Below, piece by piece: positions 8,596 through 16,266 of a DNA stretch of 64,000 nt (its first letter is position 1; every line of letters begins with the position of its first letter). Under the pieces are notes generated by a model, which searched no databases, had not been told where the DNA came from, and saw only the letters and a program-made list of their open reading frames with translations. Source of the DNA: Sphingobium fuliginis. GTDB lineage: Bacteria > Pseudomonadota > Alphaproteobacteria > Sphingomonadales > Sphingomonadaceae. Made by a program: the position numbers and the translations under genes. The DNA lies in NCBI RefSeq assembly GCF_004152845.1, contig NZ_SEON01000001.1:496001-560000 (forward strand), in the 5' to 3' direction.

Positions 8596-9444
8596 TCAGG
8601 CAAAGGCGAAGTCAAGGCCGATGTCGGCGGCGGGGGCCGATTGGGTGAGGCGGCCGACGCTGATATAGGTGACGCCGGTTTCCGCCCTGGCGCGGATGGT
8701 GTCGAGCGTAACGCCGCCCGATGCTTCGGTGGGGACGCGGCCGCCGACCAGCGTGACCGCCCCGCGCAGGGTGGGCGCGTCCATATTGTCGAGCAGGAGG
8801 TGCGTGGCCCCGGCGGCGAGCGCGGGTTCGATCTGGTCGACGCGGTCCACCTCCACGATGATGCTGGCGATTCCGGCGGCGGCGGCGCGGCGGACGGCCT
8901 CCTCCACCGATCCGGCGACGGCGACGTGATTGTCCTTGATCATCGCCGCGTCCCACAGGCCCATGCGGTGATTGGTCGCGCCGCCCATGCGCGTCGCATA
9001 TTTTTCCAGCACGCGAAGGCCCGGAATGGTCTTGCGCGTGTCTAGCAGCGTCGCGCCGGTACCGAGGATCGCGTCGACATAGGCGCGGGTCATGGTCGCG
9101 ATGCCGGTCAGGTGCTGGACGGTGTTGAGGGCGGACCGCTCGGCCGTCAGCATGGCGCGGGCCTTGCCGCGGATGCGCATGATGTCGGTGCCCGCAGGCA
9201 CGCGATCGCCGTCCTCCTTCAGCAGTTCGATCTCCACAGCCGGATCGAGCGCGCGGAAGAAGGCGGCAGCGATCGGCAGGCCCGCCAGCGTCACGGCGTC
9301 GCGGCTGTCCATCACCCCGTCGAAGACCGCGTCGGCGGGGATCACCGCCTCGCTGGTGACGTCGCGGCCATCGGGGCCAAGGTCTTCCGCCAGGGTCGAG
9401 GCGATGAAGGCGTCGAGATCGAAGCCGGGGAGAGCGAAGGTCAT
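8596..9444 (-). CDS. nadC: Nicotinate-nucleotide pyrophosphorylase (carboxylating)
   Basis: Converts quinolinate plus PRPP to nicotinate mononucleotide, CO2 and pyrophosphate in de novo NAD synthesis. The 282-residue protein carries ERSALNTVQHLTGIAT, the PRPP-site segment DTRKTIPGLR, and the C-terminal barrel strands LLLDNMD and EASGGVTLDTI. Its start overlaps the stop of the 61-aa gene upstream (ATGA at 9441-9444), so translation is coupled. Last gene of the leftward nadA operon. NadB is not in the window. Confidence 0.97.
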   Translation of the reverse strand: MTFALPGFDLDAFIASTLAEDLGPDGRDVTSEAVIPADAVFDGVMDSRDAVTLAGLPIAAAFFRALDPAVEIELLKEDGDRVPAGTDIMRIRGKARAMLTAERSALNTVQHLTGIATMTRAYVDAILGTGATLLDTRKTIPGLRVLEKYATRMGGATNHRMGLWDAAMIKDNHVAVAGSVEEAVRRAAAAGIASIIVEVDRVDQIEPALAAGATHLLLDNMDAPTLRGAVTLVGGRVPTEASGGVTLDTIRARAETGVTYISVGRLTQSAPAADIGLDFAFA

Positions 9445-9626
9445 GCTGCCGCCAGCCTTTTTGCGATCATTTCCATCATGGCTTCCTGCTCGCTGCCGGC
9501 CGGGAAGGTCCAGAAGTCATGCTTGCGCCGCGGCCATGGCCAGTCGCGGCGCAGAATGCCGCGCAACCGCTTGTCCGATATATGGTGGCGGCGCGCGACT
9601 TCCACGGCCGTGACCATCCGTTCCAT
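9441..9626 (-). CDS. 61-aa HTH-like protein embedded between nadA and nadC
   Basis: The ATG (9626-9624) overlaps the nadA stop codon as ATGA, and its own stop overlaps the nadC ATG, also as ATGA. The gene fits the gap between nadA and nadC exactly, which is strong evidence that it is translated. The product begins MERMVTAVEVARRHHISDKR and continues with LRGILRRDWPW, then a basic stretch and FWTFPAG, ending in a helix. The pattern 'T.xEVA...IS.KRLR.ILR' followed by an aromatic 'FW.F' strand looks like a small winged-helix or excisionase/Lsr2-C-type DNA-binding fold. Function unknown; an operon-linked regulator is inference only. Confidence 0.8.
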   Translation of the reverse strand: MERMVTAVEVARRHHISDKRLRGILRRDWPWPRRKHDFWTFPAGSEQEAMMEMIAKRLAAA

Positions 9627-10612
9627 CAGCGCGTGCCCAGATCGCCCTGCCCGACCGTGCCGCTCGCCATTTCGAGCATGCGGTCGAGGCTCTTCTTGGC
9701 GGCGAGGCGCAGCCCCTCCTCCATCTCGATGCGCGGCTGGAGGTCGCGCAGCGCCAGATAGAGCTTCTCCATCGTGTTGAGCGCCATATAGGGGCAGATA
9801 TTGCAGTTGCAGTTGCCGTCCGCGCCGGGCGCGCCGATGAAATTCTTTTCCGGCACCGCCTTCTGCATCTGGTGGATGATATGCGGTTCGGTGGCGACGA
9901 TCAGCGTGTCGCCGGGCATGGTCTTGGAAAATTCCAATATGCCGCTGGTCGAGCCGATATAATCGGCATGGTCGACGATATGGGGCGGGCATTCCGGGTG
10001 CGCGGCGACAGGAGCGCCGGGATGCTGGGCCTTGAGCTTCAGCAGTTCCGTCTCGCTGAACGCCTCATGCACGATGCAGACGCCCGGCCAGAGCAGCATG
10101 TCGCGGCCCAGCTTGCGCTTCAGATAGCCGCCCAGATGCTTGTCGGGGCCGAAGATGATCTTCTGATCCTTCGGAATCTGCGCCAGGATCTTTTCCGCCG
10201 AGGAGGAGGTGACGATGATGTCGGAAAGCGCCTTCACCTCCGCCGAGCAGTTGATGTAGCTGAGCGCGATATGGTCGGGATGCGCCTCCCGGAAGGCCTT
10301 GAACTGGGCGGGCGGGCAACTGTCCTCCAGACTGCATCCCGCATCCATGTCCGGCAGCACCACGATCTTTTCCGGCGAGAGGATCTTCGCCGTTTCCGCC
10401 ATGAAGCGCACGCCGCAGAAGGCGATGACATCGGCGTCCGTCTCCGCCGCCTTGCGCGAGAGTTCCAGCGAATCGCCCACGAAATCGGACAGGTCCTGGA
10501 TCTCCGGCTTCTGGTAATAATGGCCGAGGATGACGGCGTTGCGTTCCTTGCGCAGCCGGTCGATCTCCGCGCGCAGGTCGATCCCCTGCGGGATTCCGGT
10601 GATGGCGTTCAT
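9626..10612 (-). CDS. nadA: Quinolinate synthase A
   Basis: Condenses iminoaspartate with dihydroxyacetone phosphate to quinolinate, using a [4Fe-4S] cluster. The 328-residue protein has the three-domain NadA pattern: AVILGHYYQKPEIQDLSDFV near the N-terminus, FCGVRFMAETAKIL with the first cluster cysteine, SLEDSCPP, and the C-terminal NCNCNICPYMALNT with the last cluster cysteine. Other substrate loops include YINCSAEVKALSD and GPDKHLGGY. It starts with ATG at 10612 and lies 41 bp downstream of the DUF4230 gene, so it is probably cotranscribed with it. Its stop overlaps the start of the 61-aa gene. Confidence 0.97.
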   Translation of the reverse strand: MNAITGIPQGIDLRAEIDRLRKERNAVILGHYYQKPEIQDLSDFVGDSLELSRKAAETDADVIAFCGVRFMAETAKILSPEKIVVLPDMDAGCSLEDSCPPAQFKAFREAHPDHIALSYINCSAEVKALSDIIVTSSSAEKILAQIPKDQKIIFGPDKHLGGYLKRKLGRDMLLWPGVCIVHEAFSETELLKLKAQHPGAPVAAHPECPPHIVDHADYIGSTSGILEFSKTMPGDTLIVATEPHIIHQMQKAVPEKNFIGAPGADGNCNCNICPYMALNTMEKLYLALRDLQPRIEMEEGLRLAAKKSLDRMLEMASGTVGQGDLGTR

Positions 10613-10653
10613 GTCCCTACCCTGCTCCTTGAAGGGCCTTCATCCAGCGCCCC

Positions 10654-11373
10654 CTAACGGGCGTTGCGGCTGTTGGCCAGTACATCGTTGATGGGCGTCG
10701 TCACGTCCCATCGATCCCAGTCGCGGTCGGCGCGTTCCGGCGGGAAGGTGACGATCACCCGCGCGTCGCCATAGCCCAGCGCCCCCAGCGGCGCGCCGAG
10801 CAGCCTGCCGAGCGCGGCGCGGCCATAATCGCGCGCCTGCGCCATGCGTTCGGGCGAGCGCGCTTCCCTGTCCGCGCGTCCCTGCGCGTGGAGCGAGGTG
10901 CGGCGGCTGAGTTCCTCCCCCGCCTGCCGGGTCACGAACAGGCCGTTGGTCTGCACCAGCGTCCGGCGGCTTTCGTCGATATTGGGCCGCCCCGGCTTCA
11001 CGTCCGGCGCGTTGACGATGAGCGTCCGGGTCTTTTCATTCCATTCCAGATCGCCGGCGCCGATGCCGCCGACGTCGATGAAATAGGCGACCGAAAAGGG
11101 CATCTTCACCAGCTGGTCCGACTTCAGCAGCCCGAAGCCGCGCACATCCTGCGCCGTGCTCTGTATCGTGCCGGACAGTTCCGACACCTTGAGGCTGGAG
11201 GCGCCCGCGAAACGTTCCGCAATGACCCTGGTGACGGCCGAGCCGTCCTCCTCCACCGTCACCGCATAGTCGCGTTCATAGCGGTGCCAGCCGACCAGCA
11301 TGGCCGCCCCTGCGGCGAGCAGGGCCAGGACGGCCAGGACGGGGCCGGCGAAGCGCTTCAGCGCAACTGCCAT
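10654..11373 (-). CDS. DUF4230 domain membrane-anchored protein
   Basis: A 239-residue protein with one N-terminal membrane anchor (about residues 8-30, GPVLAVLALLAAGAAMLVGW) and an exported domain. Features of the latter include FAGASSLKVSELSG, a FSVAYFIDVGGIG strand pair and the AQARDYGRAALGRLL helix. These match DUF4230, whose members are exported proteins of unknown role. It overlaps the MBL hydrolase gene by 16 bp and precedes nadA closely, so the three are probably one transcript. There is no obvious biochemical link to NAD synthesis. Confidence 0.85.
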   Translation of the reverse strand: MAVALKRFAGPVLAVLALLAAGAAMLVGWHRYERDYAVTVEEDGSAVTRVIAERFAGASSLKVSELSGTIQSTAQDVRGFGLLKSDQLVKMPFSVAYFIDVGGIGAGDLEWNEKTRTLIVNAPDVKPGRPNIDESRRTLVQTNGLFVTRQAGEELSRRTSLHAQGRADREARSPERMAQARDYGRAALGRLLGAPLGALGYGDARVIVTFPPERADRDWDRWDVTTPINDVLANSRNAR

Positions 11374-12236
11374 CGTCCGTCCCCCGTCGCGGCGGCGATG
11401 CCGCGCCCGTCGAGGTCGATGAGATGCGCCAGCACCGAACGCCCCGCGGCGCTGTGCAGCCGGGGATCGACGCCCCTGTACATTTCCGTGACCATGGCGG
11501 GGATTTCCGATGCGCCGTTGCGTTCCAGAAAGCGCAATATCTGGCCTTCGCGCTGCTTTCGGTGGCCCATCATGCCGCGCACCAGCCGCTGCGGATTGTC
11601 GACCGCATCGCCATGGGCCGGATAATAGACCGCGTCGGTCCGGTCGAGCAGCCGCTGCATCGAGGCCATATAGGCGGTCATGTCTCCGTCCGGCGGCGAA
11701 ACCACGCTGGTGGACCAGCCCATCACATGATCGCCGGTGAATAGGGCATTTTCCTCCGCGAGCGCGAAGCAGAGATGGTTGGAGGTATGGCCCGGCGTCG
11801 CAACGGCCGTCAGCGTCCAGTCCCGGCCGCCAAGCTGTTCGCCATCCGCCAGCACCCGGTCCGGACGATAGGCGGCGTCGAAGGCGGCATCGGCGCGGGG
11901 TCCGTCGTCGTCCAGCGTCAGCGGCGCGCAGCCGACGACCGGAGCGCCGGTCCGGGCGCTGAGCGGCGCGGCGGCCGGGCTATGGTCGCGATGGGTGTGG
12001 GTGCAGAGGATCGCGCTGACCGGACGCCCGCCGATCGCGTCGAGCAGCGCGGCCAGATGCGCCGCGTCGTCGGGGCCGGGATCGATGACCGCCACATCCT
12101 GCGCGCCCACCAGATAGGTCTGCGTGCCCGTATAGGTGAAGGGCGAGGGATTGGGCGCGAGCACGCGACCCACCAGCGGAGAAAGCCGCATCAGCGCGCC
12201 GGTGGGCAGGTCGGCCGGATCGAAGGGTGTTGCCAT
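11358..12236 (-). CDS. MBL-fold metallo-hydrolase (LACTB2-like)
   Basis: A 292-residue metallo-beta-lactamase-fold enzyme. The metal-binding signature THTHRDH (H80, H82, D84, H85), the later TPGHTSNH histidine, the TGDHVMG aspartate and the YPAHGD histidine are all in place, so it should be an active dinuclear zinc hydrolase. The C-terminal HRKQREGQIL(R)FL helix is the hallmark of the LACTB2-like branch, which includes nucleases and thioesterases. The substrate is not predictable. Start at 12236 (MATPFDPADL) is preferred to the ATG at 12248, because GGGA lies 6 nt before it. Divergent from xerC, with 65 bp between starts. Confidence 0.9.
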   Translation of the reverse strand: MATPFDPADLPTGALMRLSPLVGRVLAPNPSPFTYTGTQTYLVGAQDVAVIDPGPDDAAHLAALLDAIGGRPVSAILCTHTHRDHSPAAAPLSARTGAPVVGCAPLTLDDDGPRADAAFDAAYRPDRVLADGEQLGGRDWTLTAVATPGHTSNHLCFALAEENALFTGDHVMGWSTSVVSPPDGDMTAYMASMQRLLDRTDAVYYPAHGDAVDNPQRLVRGMMGHRKQREGQILRFLERNGASEIPAMVTEMYRGVDPRLHSAAGRSVLAHLIDLDGRGIAAATGDGRWQLR

Positions 12237-12301
12237 GTCCGATCCCATGTGCCCATTTCCGGGCGGTTTTCAAGGGCGATCCCCTGCCCTATCATGGCGC
12301 C

Positions 12302-13198
12302 ATGGCGGCTTCGGACGATCTTTGCGAACAATGGCGGCGGCATCTGGCGCTGGACCGGCGGCGGTCGGTGCATACGGTGCGCGCCTATGTGGCGACCGCC
12401 GAACGGTTGCTGGCCTTCCTGGAGGAGCATCGCGGCGAAGCGGTGACGGCGGCGATGCTGGCGGGCATCGAACAGGCCGATCTGCGCGCTTTCCTGACGG
12501 TGCGGCGGATGGACGGCATCGGCAACGTCTCGGCGGCGCGGGAATTGTCGGCGGTGCGCGGTTTCCTGCGGTTCGTGGGCGGCGAGGATGCCCGCGTCCC
12601 GATGCTGAAGGGGCCGCGGGTGAAGCGCGGCCTGCCCCGCCCCGTATCGCCCGACGAAGCCGTGGCGCTGGCCGGGGACATAGCCGAAACCGCGCGGGAG
12701 CCGTGGATCGGCGCGCGGGACTGGGCGGTGCTGCTGCTGCTTTACGGGGCGGGACTGCGCATCGGGGAGGCGATGGGATTGACCGGCGCGGTGCTGCCCC
12801 TGGGGGAAACCCTGCGCGTCACGGGCAAGCGGGGCAAGACCCGGATCGTGCCGTTATTGCCGCAGGTGCGGGAGGCGATGGAAGCCTATATGTCGCTCTG
12901 TCCCTTTGGGCAGGAGAAGGACGGGCCGCTGTTCCGGGGCGCGCGGGGCGGGCCGCTTTCGCCGGCGCTGATCCGCCGCGCCGTGCAGGGCGCGAGGGGA
13001 CGGCTGGGCCTGTCGGACCGGACGACGCCCCATGCGCTGCGCCACAGTTTCGCGACGCATCTGCTGGGGCGCGGGGCGGACCTGCGGTCGTTGCAGGAAT
13101 TGCTGGGCCATGCCAGCCTGTCCTCGACGCAGATCTATACGCAGGTCGATGCGGCGCATCTGCTGGATATTTATCGCAACGCCCATCCCCGGGCGTGA
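12302..13198 (+). CDS. xerC: Site-specific tyrosine recombinase XerC
   Basis: A 298-residue tyrosine recombinase with an N-terminal SAM-like DNA-binding domain (residues 1-95) and a catalytic domain with all expected residues: R153 in GLRIGE, K176 in GKRGK, H244 and R247 in HALRHSF, H270 in LLGHAS and nucleophile Y279 in QIYTQV. The C-terminal VDAAHLLDIYRNAHPRA is the XerC-type tail. With XerD it resolves chromosome dimers at dif. No attachment site, cargo or repeats surround it, so it is the housekeeping recombinase rather than a phage or island integrase. Confidence 0.93.
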   Translation: MAASDDLCEQWRRHLALDRRRSVHTVRAYVATAERLLAFLEEHRGEAVTAAMLAGIEQADLRAFLTVRRMDGIGNVSAARELSAVRGFLRFVGGEDARVPMLKGPRVKRGLPRPVSPDEAVALAGDIAETAREPWIGARDWAVLLLLYGAGLRIGEAMGLTGAVLPLGETLRVTGKRGKTRIVPLLPQVREAMEAYMSLCPFGQEKDGPLFRGARGGPLSPALIRRAVQGARGRLGLSDRTTPHALRHSFATHLLGRGADLRSLQELLGHASLSSTQIYTQVDAAHLLDIYRNAHPRA

Positions 13199-13255
13199 AG
13201 CCGTTTCCTCGTCCGAACCGGGTTCCTGCCCGCGCGGGAGCATGACGATCCGGGA

Positions 13256-13855
13256 TCACCCCCTCGGCTTCCAGGTGGCCAGCCGCCAGAGGTAGAAGAG
13301 GACCGCCCCGACCACGCAGGCGGTCGCCACGGGTCCGACATATTTGTCGATGTCGCGGAAATTCTGGCCCAATATATAGCCCGCATAGGCAAGGACGATG
13401 TTCCACACCAGCGCCCCGCCGCTGGTCCAGAGCAGGAAGCGGAAATGCCCCATGCGGAACAGGCCGGCGGGCAGCGAGATCATCGTGCGGAAGGCGGGCA
13501 TGAAGCGGAAGACGAACACCACGATCTGCCCATATTTGCCGAAGATATGATCGAGCGCCTCGACATCCTTCCACTCCAGCGTCGCCCAGCGGCCATAGCG
13601 GTCGACGATCGGCTTCAACCGGCCGAAGCCCAGCCGGTGGCCGATCATATACCAGAAATAATTGCCGATGGTGGTCCCGACGGTGCCCGCGAACAGCAGC
13701 CATCCCATCTCCATCCGGCCCTGCCCGACGCGGATGCCGCCAATGCCCATGATGAGTTCGGACGGGATCGGCGGGAAGACATTTTCCAGCACCATCAGGA
13801 CGAATATGCCCCAATAGCCGCCCGCATCGATCAGGCGGAGGACCCAGTCGGTCAT
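13256..13855 (-). CDS. DedA family membrane protein
   Basis: A 199-residue integral membrane protein with the DedA/VTT signature: FVLMVLENVFPPIPSELIM near the N-terminus, GNYFWYMIGHRLG, and the conserved FRFMPAFRTMISLPAG re-entrant region. DedA proteins act as undecaprenyl-phosphate or phospholipid flippases and affect membrane potential and antimicrobial resistance. Start at 13855 (MTDWVLRL) preferred over the ATG at 13870 because the GGGATGGG stretch sits before it. It is the last gene of the rsmI-yraN-gshB run, 76 bp after gshB. Confidence 0.93.
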   Translation of the reverse strand: MTDWVLRLIDAGGYWGIFVLMVLENVFPPIPSELIMGIGGIRVGQGRMEMGWLLFAGTVGTTIGNYFWYMIGHRLGFGRLKPIVDRYGRWATLEWKDVEALDHIFGKYGQIVVFVFRFMPAFRTMISLPAGLFRMGHFRFLLWTSGGALVWNIVLAYAGYILGQNFRDIDKYVGPVATACVVGAVLFYLWRLATWKPRG

Positions 13856-13931
13856 CCGATCGCCCATCCCTTCGCGCGGTCGGCCCTGCCGCATGGCGTC
13901 CCCGCCCCGGCCGGGATGACGCCATATCGAT

Positions 13932-14909
13932 TCAAGCGGCTGCCCGCGCCGCCAGCCGGGCGTCGATCGCGTCCCAGATCATCCCGCCGGTGTCCGTGCC
14001 GTTGAAGGCGTCGATGGAGACGATGCCGGTCGGGGACGTCACGTTGATTTCCGTCAGCCATTCGCCGCCGATCACGTCGATGCCGACGAACAGCAGGCCG
14101 CGCCGCCTGAGTTCCGGACCCAGCGCTTCGCAGATTTCCAGTTCGCGTTCGGTCAGCACCGTCTTCGCGGCCGAACCGCCCACGGCGAGGTTGGAGCGGA
14201 TCTCGCCCGCGCCGGGAATGCGGTTGACCGCGCCCGCGACTTCGCCGTCGACCAGCACGATCCGCTTGTCGCCTTCCGCGACGCCAGGGATGAAGGCCTG
14301 CACCATGAAGGGTTCGACCCAGGAGGATTTGAACAGTTCCACCAGCGCGGAGAGATTCGCGCCGGACCGCCCGACATGGAAGACGGCATTGCCCGCGTTG
14401 CCGTAGAGCGGCTTCACCACGACTTCGCCATGCTGGGCGAGGAAGGACTTCACCTCCTCCAGGTCGCGGGTGATCATCGTCGGCGGCATGAAGCGCGCAT
14501 AGTCGAGCACGAACAGCTTTTCCGGCGCATTGCGGACGGAGGCGGGATCGTTCACCACCAGCGTTTCTTCCTGCACGCGCTCCAGCAGGTGCGTGGCGGT
14601 GATGTAGCTGAGGTCGAAGGGCGGGTCCTGCCGCATGAGGACCACGTCGACGTCCCGGCCAAGGTCCAGCACCTCCGCCTCCCCGAAGGCGAAATGGTCG
14701 CCCTCCACCTTCTGCACCCTGACCGGGCGCGCCCGCGCCAGCACGCAGCCGTCGCGATAGGTGAGGTCCGGGGCGAGATAATGATAGAGCCGGTGTCCCC
14801 GCGCCTGCGCCGCCAGCATGATGTGGAAGGTCGAATCGCCGCCGATCCTGATGCCCTCCATCGGGTCCATCTGCACGGCGACGGTGAGCGGGTTGAGTTC
14901 GGTCGTCAT
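13932..14909 (-). CDS. gshB: Glutathione synthetase
   Basis: Joins gamma-glutamylcysteine and glycine with ATP. The 325-residue product follows prokaryotic GshB throughout: VAVQMDPMEGIRIGGDSTF at the N-terminus, VVLMRQDPPFDLSYITATHL, PEKLFVLDYARFMPPT, then the ATP-grasp domain (EVVVKPLYGNAGNAVF, GDKRIVLVDGEVAGAVNR) and EINVTSPTGIVSID. Start at 14909 matches the usual N-terminus. Downstream of yraN across a 135-bp gap that carries intergenic repeats. Confidence 0.97.
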   Translation of the reverse strand: MTTELNPLTVAVQMDPMEGIRIGGDSTFHIMLAAQARGHRLYHYLAPDLTYRDGCVLARARPVRVQKVEGDHFAFGEAEVLDLGRDVDVVLMRQDPPFDLSYITATHLLERVQEETLVVNDPASVRNAPEKLFVLDYARFMPPTMITRDLEEVKSFLAQHGEVVVKPLYGNAGNAVFHVGRSGANLSALVELFKSSWVEPFMVQAFIPGVAEGDKRIVLVDGEVAGAVNRIPGAGEIRSNLAVGGSAAKTVLTERELEICEALGPELRRRGLLFVGIDVIGGEWLTEINVTSPTGIVSIDAFNGTDTGGMIWDAIDARLAARAAA

Positions 14910-14931
14910 CGACTTGCTTTTCCTACCGTTC

Positions 14932-15024
14932 GGGATGGGCCTGTCGAAGCCCATCCCTTTCCTGAAGAGAAGTTTCGCCGTTGAGCAAGCTCGGCCCTCG
15001 GGTCGACAGGCTCAGGGCGAACGG
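14932..15024. repeat. Intergenic palindromic repeats between yraN and gshB
   Basis: GGGATGGGC (14932-14940) and GCCCATCCC (14949-14957) form a perfect 9-bp stem with an 8-nt loop. Further on, the sequence GGTCGACAGGCTCAGGGCGA begins at 15001. This belongs to the 'TTCGACAGGCTCAGGGCGAACGG' type of dispersed intergenic repeat that is very common in proteobacterial and sphingomonad genomes. It probably acts as a mRNA-stabilising or REP-like element; there is no T-run for intrinsic termination. Confidence 0.65.
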
Positions 15025-15044
15025 AACGGGAGGATCGGTTCAAC

Positions 15045-15416
15045 CTACCCCCCGTGCCAGACATTGGCCAGATGGCGCGGCGGGCGGCCCGGCGCAAGGA
15101 GCATCACGTCGATTCGCATGTCGTCGCCCGGTTTTGCAAGGTCGTGGAACAGGATTTCCGCCGCCGCCGCGACGCGGGAGAGGCGGCGTTCGTCTATGGC
15201 GAGGTGAAGATCGGCATCCGTCGCCCTTGCCTTGACCTCGACGAAGGCCAGCATCCTGCCGCGCCGGGCGACGAGGTCGACCTCCCCCGCGGGCGTGCGC
15301 AGGCGGCGGCCGACGATCTGCCAGCCCTTGAGCCGCAGCCACCAGCCGGCGATGCGCTCCGCCTGTTTTCCGCGCTTTTCGGCTGCCCGGCGCTTCACCC
15401 CCCGAGTTCCCGTCAC
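15045..15416 (-). CDS. yraN: YraN family (UPF0102) putative endonuclease-fold protein
   Basis: A 123-residue protein. The segment TPAGEVDLVARRGRMLAFVEVKAR carries the E-x-D-L-V ... F-V-E-V-K arrangement of restriction-endonuclease-like folds (D and ExK metal site), and QAERIAGWWLRLKGW is the typical N-terminal helix. The family sits next to rsmI in many bacteria; its biological role is not settled. The start overlaps the rsmI stop by 4 bp (15413-15416). Confidence 0.93.
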   Translation of the reverse strand: MTGTRGVKRRAAEKRGKQAERIAGWWLRLKGWQIVGRRLRTPAGEVDLVARRGRMLAFVEVKARATDADLHLAIDERRLSRVAAAAEILFHDLAKPGDDMRIDVMLLAPGRPPRHLANVWHGG

Positions 15417-16255
15417 CCCCTGAGTTCCAGCGCGCGATCATAGAGGGCGCGGCGGTCGAGACCGAGCTTCTTCGCGACCTCCCCAGCCGCCTTGGACAGG
15501 GGGAGGCGTTCCATCGCCTCCAGCAGCGCCGCGTCGGCATCCTCGGCGCTGGCGGGCGGCGCCTCGCCGGGGGGGCCGACGGTGACGACGATCTCCCCCC
15601 TGGGCGGGGCGTCGGCATAGCGGGCGGAGAGTTCGCTCAGCGTGCCCGTTGCGGTTTCCTCGAAGGCCTTGCTGATCTCCCGCGAGACGGCGGCTTCGCG
15701 GTCGCCCAGATGCTCCGCCATGGCGGCAAGGCTTTCCGACAGGCGCGGGCCGCTTTCGTAGAAGACGAGCGTGGCGCGCAGGGCAGCGACTTCGGCGAGG
15801 ACATCGCCCCGCGCCTTCTGCTTCGACGGCAGGAAGCCCATGAAGAGGAAGCGGTCGGTGGGCAGGCCCGACAGGGTGAGCGCGGCGATGGCGGCGCTGG
15901 GGCCGGGCAGCGTCGTGATCCTGCGTCCGGCGGCGCGGGCGTCGCGCACCAGCTTGTAGCCCGGATCGGAGATCAGCGGGGTGCCCGCGTCCGAGAGAAG
16001 CGCCACCGATTCGCGCGCCATCCGCTCGATCAGGCGGGCCCGCACCCCCTCCGCACTATGGTCGTGATAGGGGACCATCGGCCGGTCGGACCCGGCATGG
16101 CGCAGCAGCCGTGCGCTGACCCGTGTATCTTCCACGGCGATCACATCGGCCAGACGCAGGACTTCGGCCGCGCGGGGGGTTAGGTCTGCAAGGTTGCCGA
16201 TCGGCCCCGCAACGATGTAAAGCCCCGGTTCAAGCCTAGACGGTTCAGTTTCCAT
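15413..16255 (-). CDS. rsmI: 16S rRNA (cytidine(1402)-2'-O)-methyltransferase
   Basis: 2'-O-methylates C1402 in the decoding centre of 16S rRNA. The 280-residue product has the tetrapyrrole-methylase fold of RsmI: GLYIVAGPIGNLADLTPRA at the N-terminus, VIAVEDTRVSARLL, VALLSDAGTPLISDPGYKLV and LPGPSAAIAALTLSGLPTD. The C-terminal segment LSKAAGEVAKKLGLDRRALY is the usual RsmI helix-turn-helix end. It is the first gene of the leftward rsmI-yraN-gshB-dedA run. Only 11 bp separate its start codon from that of the divergent LppC-type gene. Confidence 0.97.
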   Translation of the reverse strand: METEPSRLEPGLYIVAGPIGNLADLTPRAAEVLRLADVIAVEDTRVSARLLRHAGSDRPMVPYHDHSAEGVRARLIERMARESVALLSDAGTPLISDPGYKLVRDARAAGRRITTLPGPSAAIAALTLSGLPTDRFLFMGFLPSKQKARGDVLAEVAALRATLVFYESGPRLSESLAAMAEHLGDREAAVSREISKAFEETATGTLSELSARYADAPPRGEIVVTVGPPGEAPPASAEDADAALLEAMERLPLSKAAGEVAKKLGLDRRALYDRALELRG

Positions 16256-16266
16256 AAGGATGCCAG

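Noticed and set aside
12302-13198. Tyrosine recombinase as integrase of a genomic island
   Set aside because: Sequence and length are XerC-like. No tRNA, direct repeats or phage genes flank it, and the neighbours are housekeeping genes.
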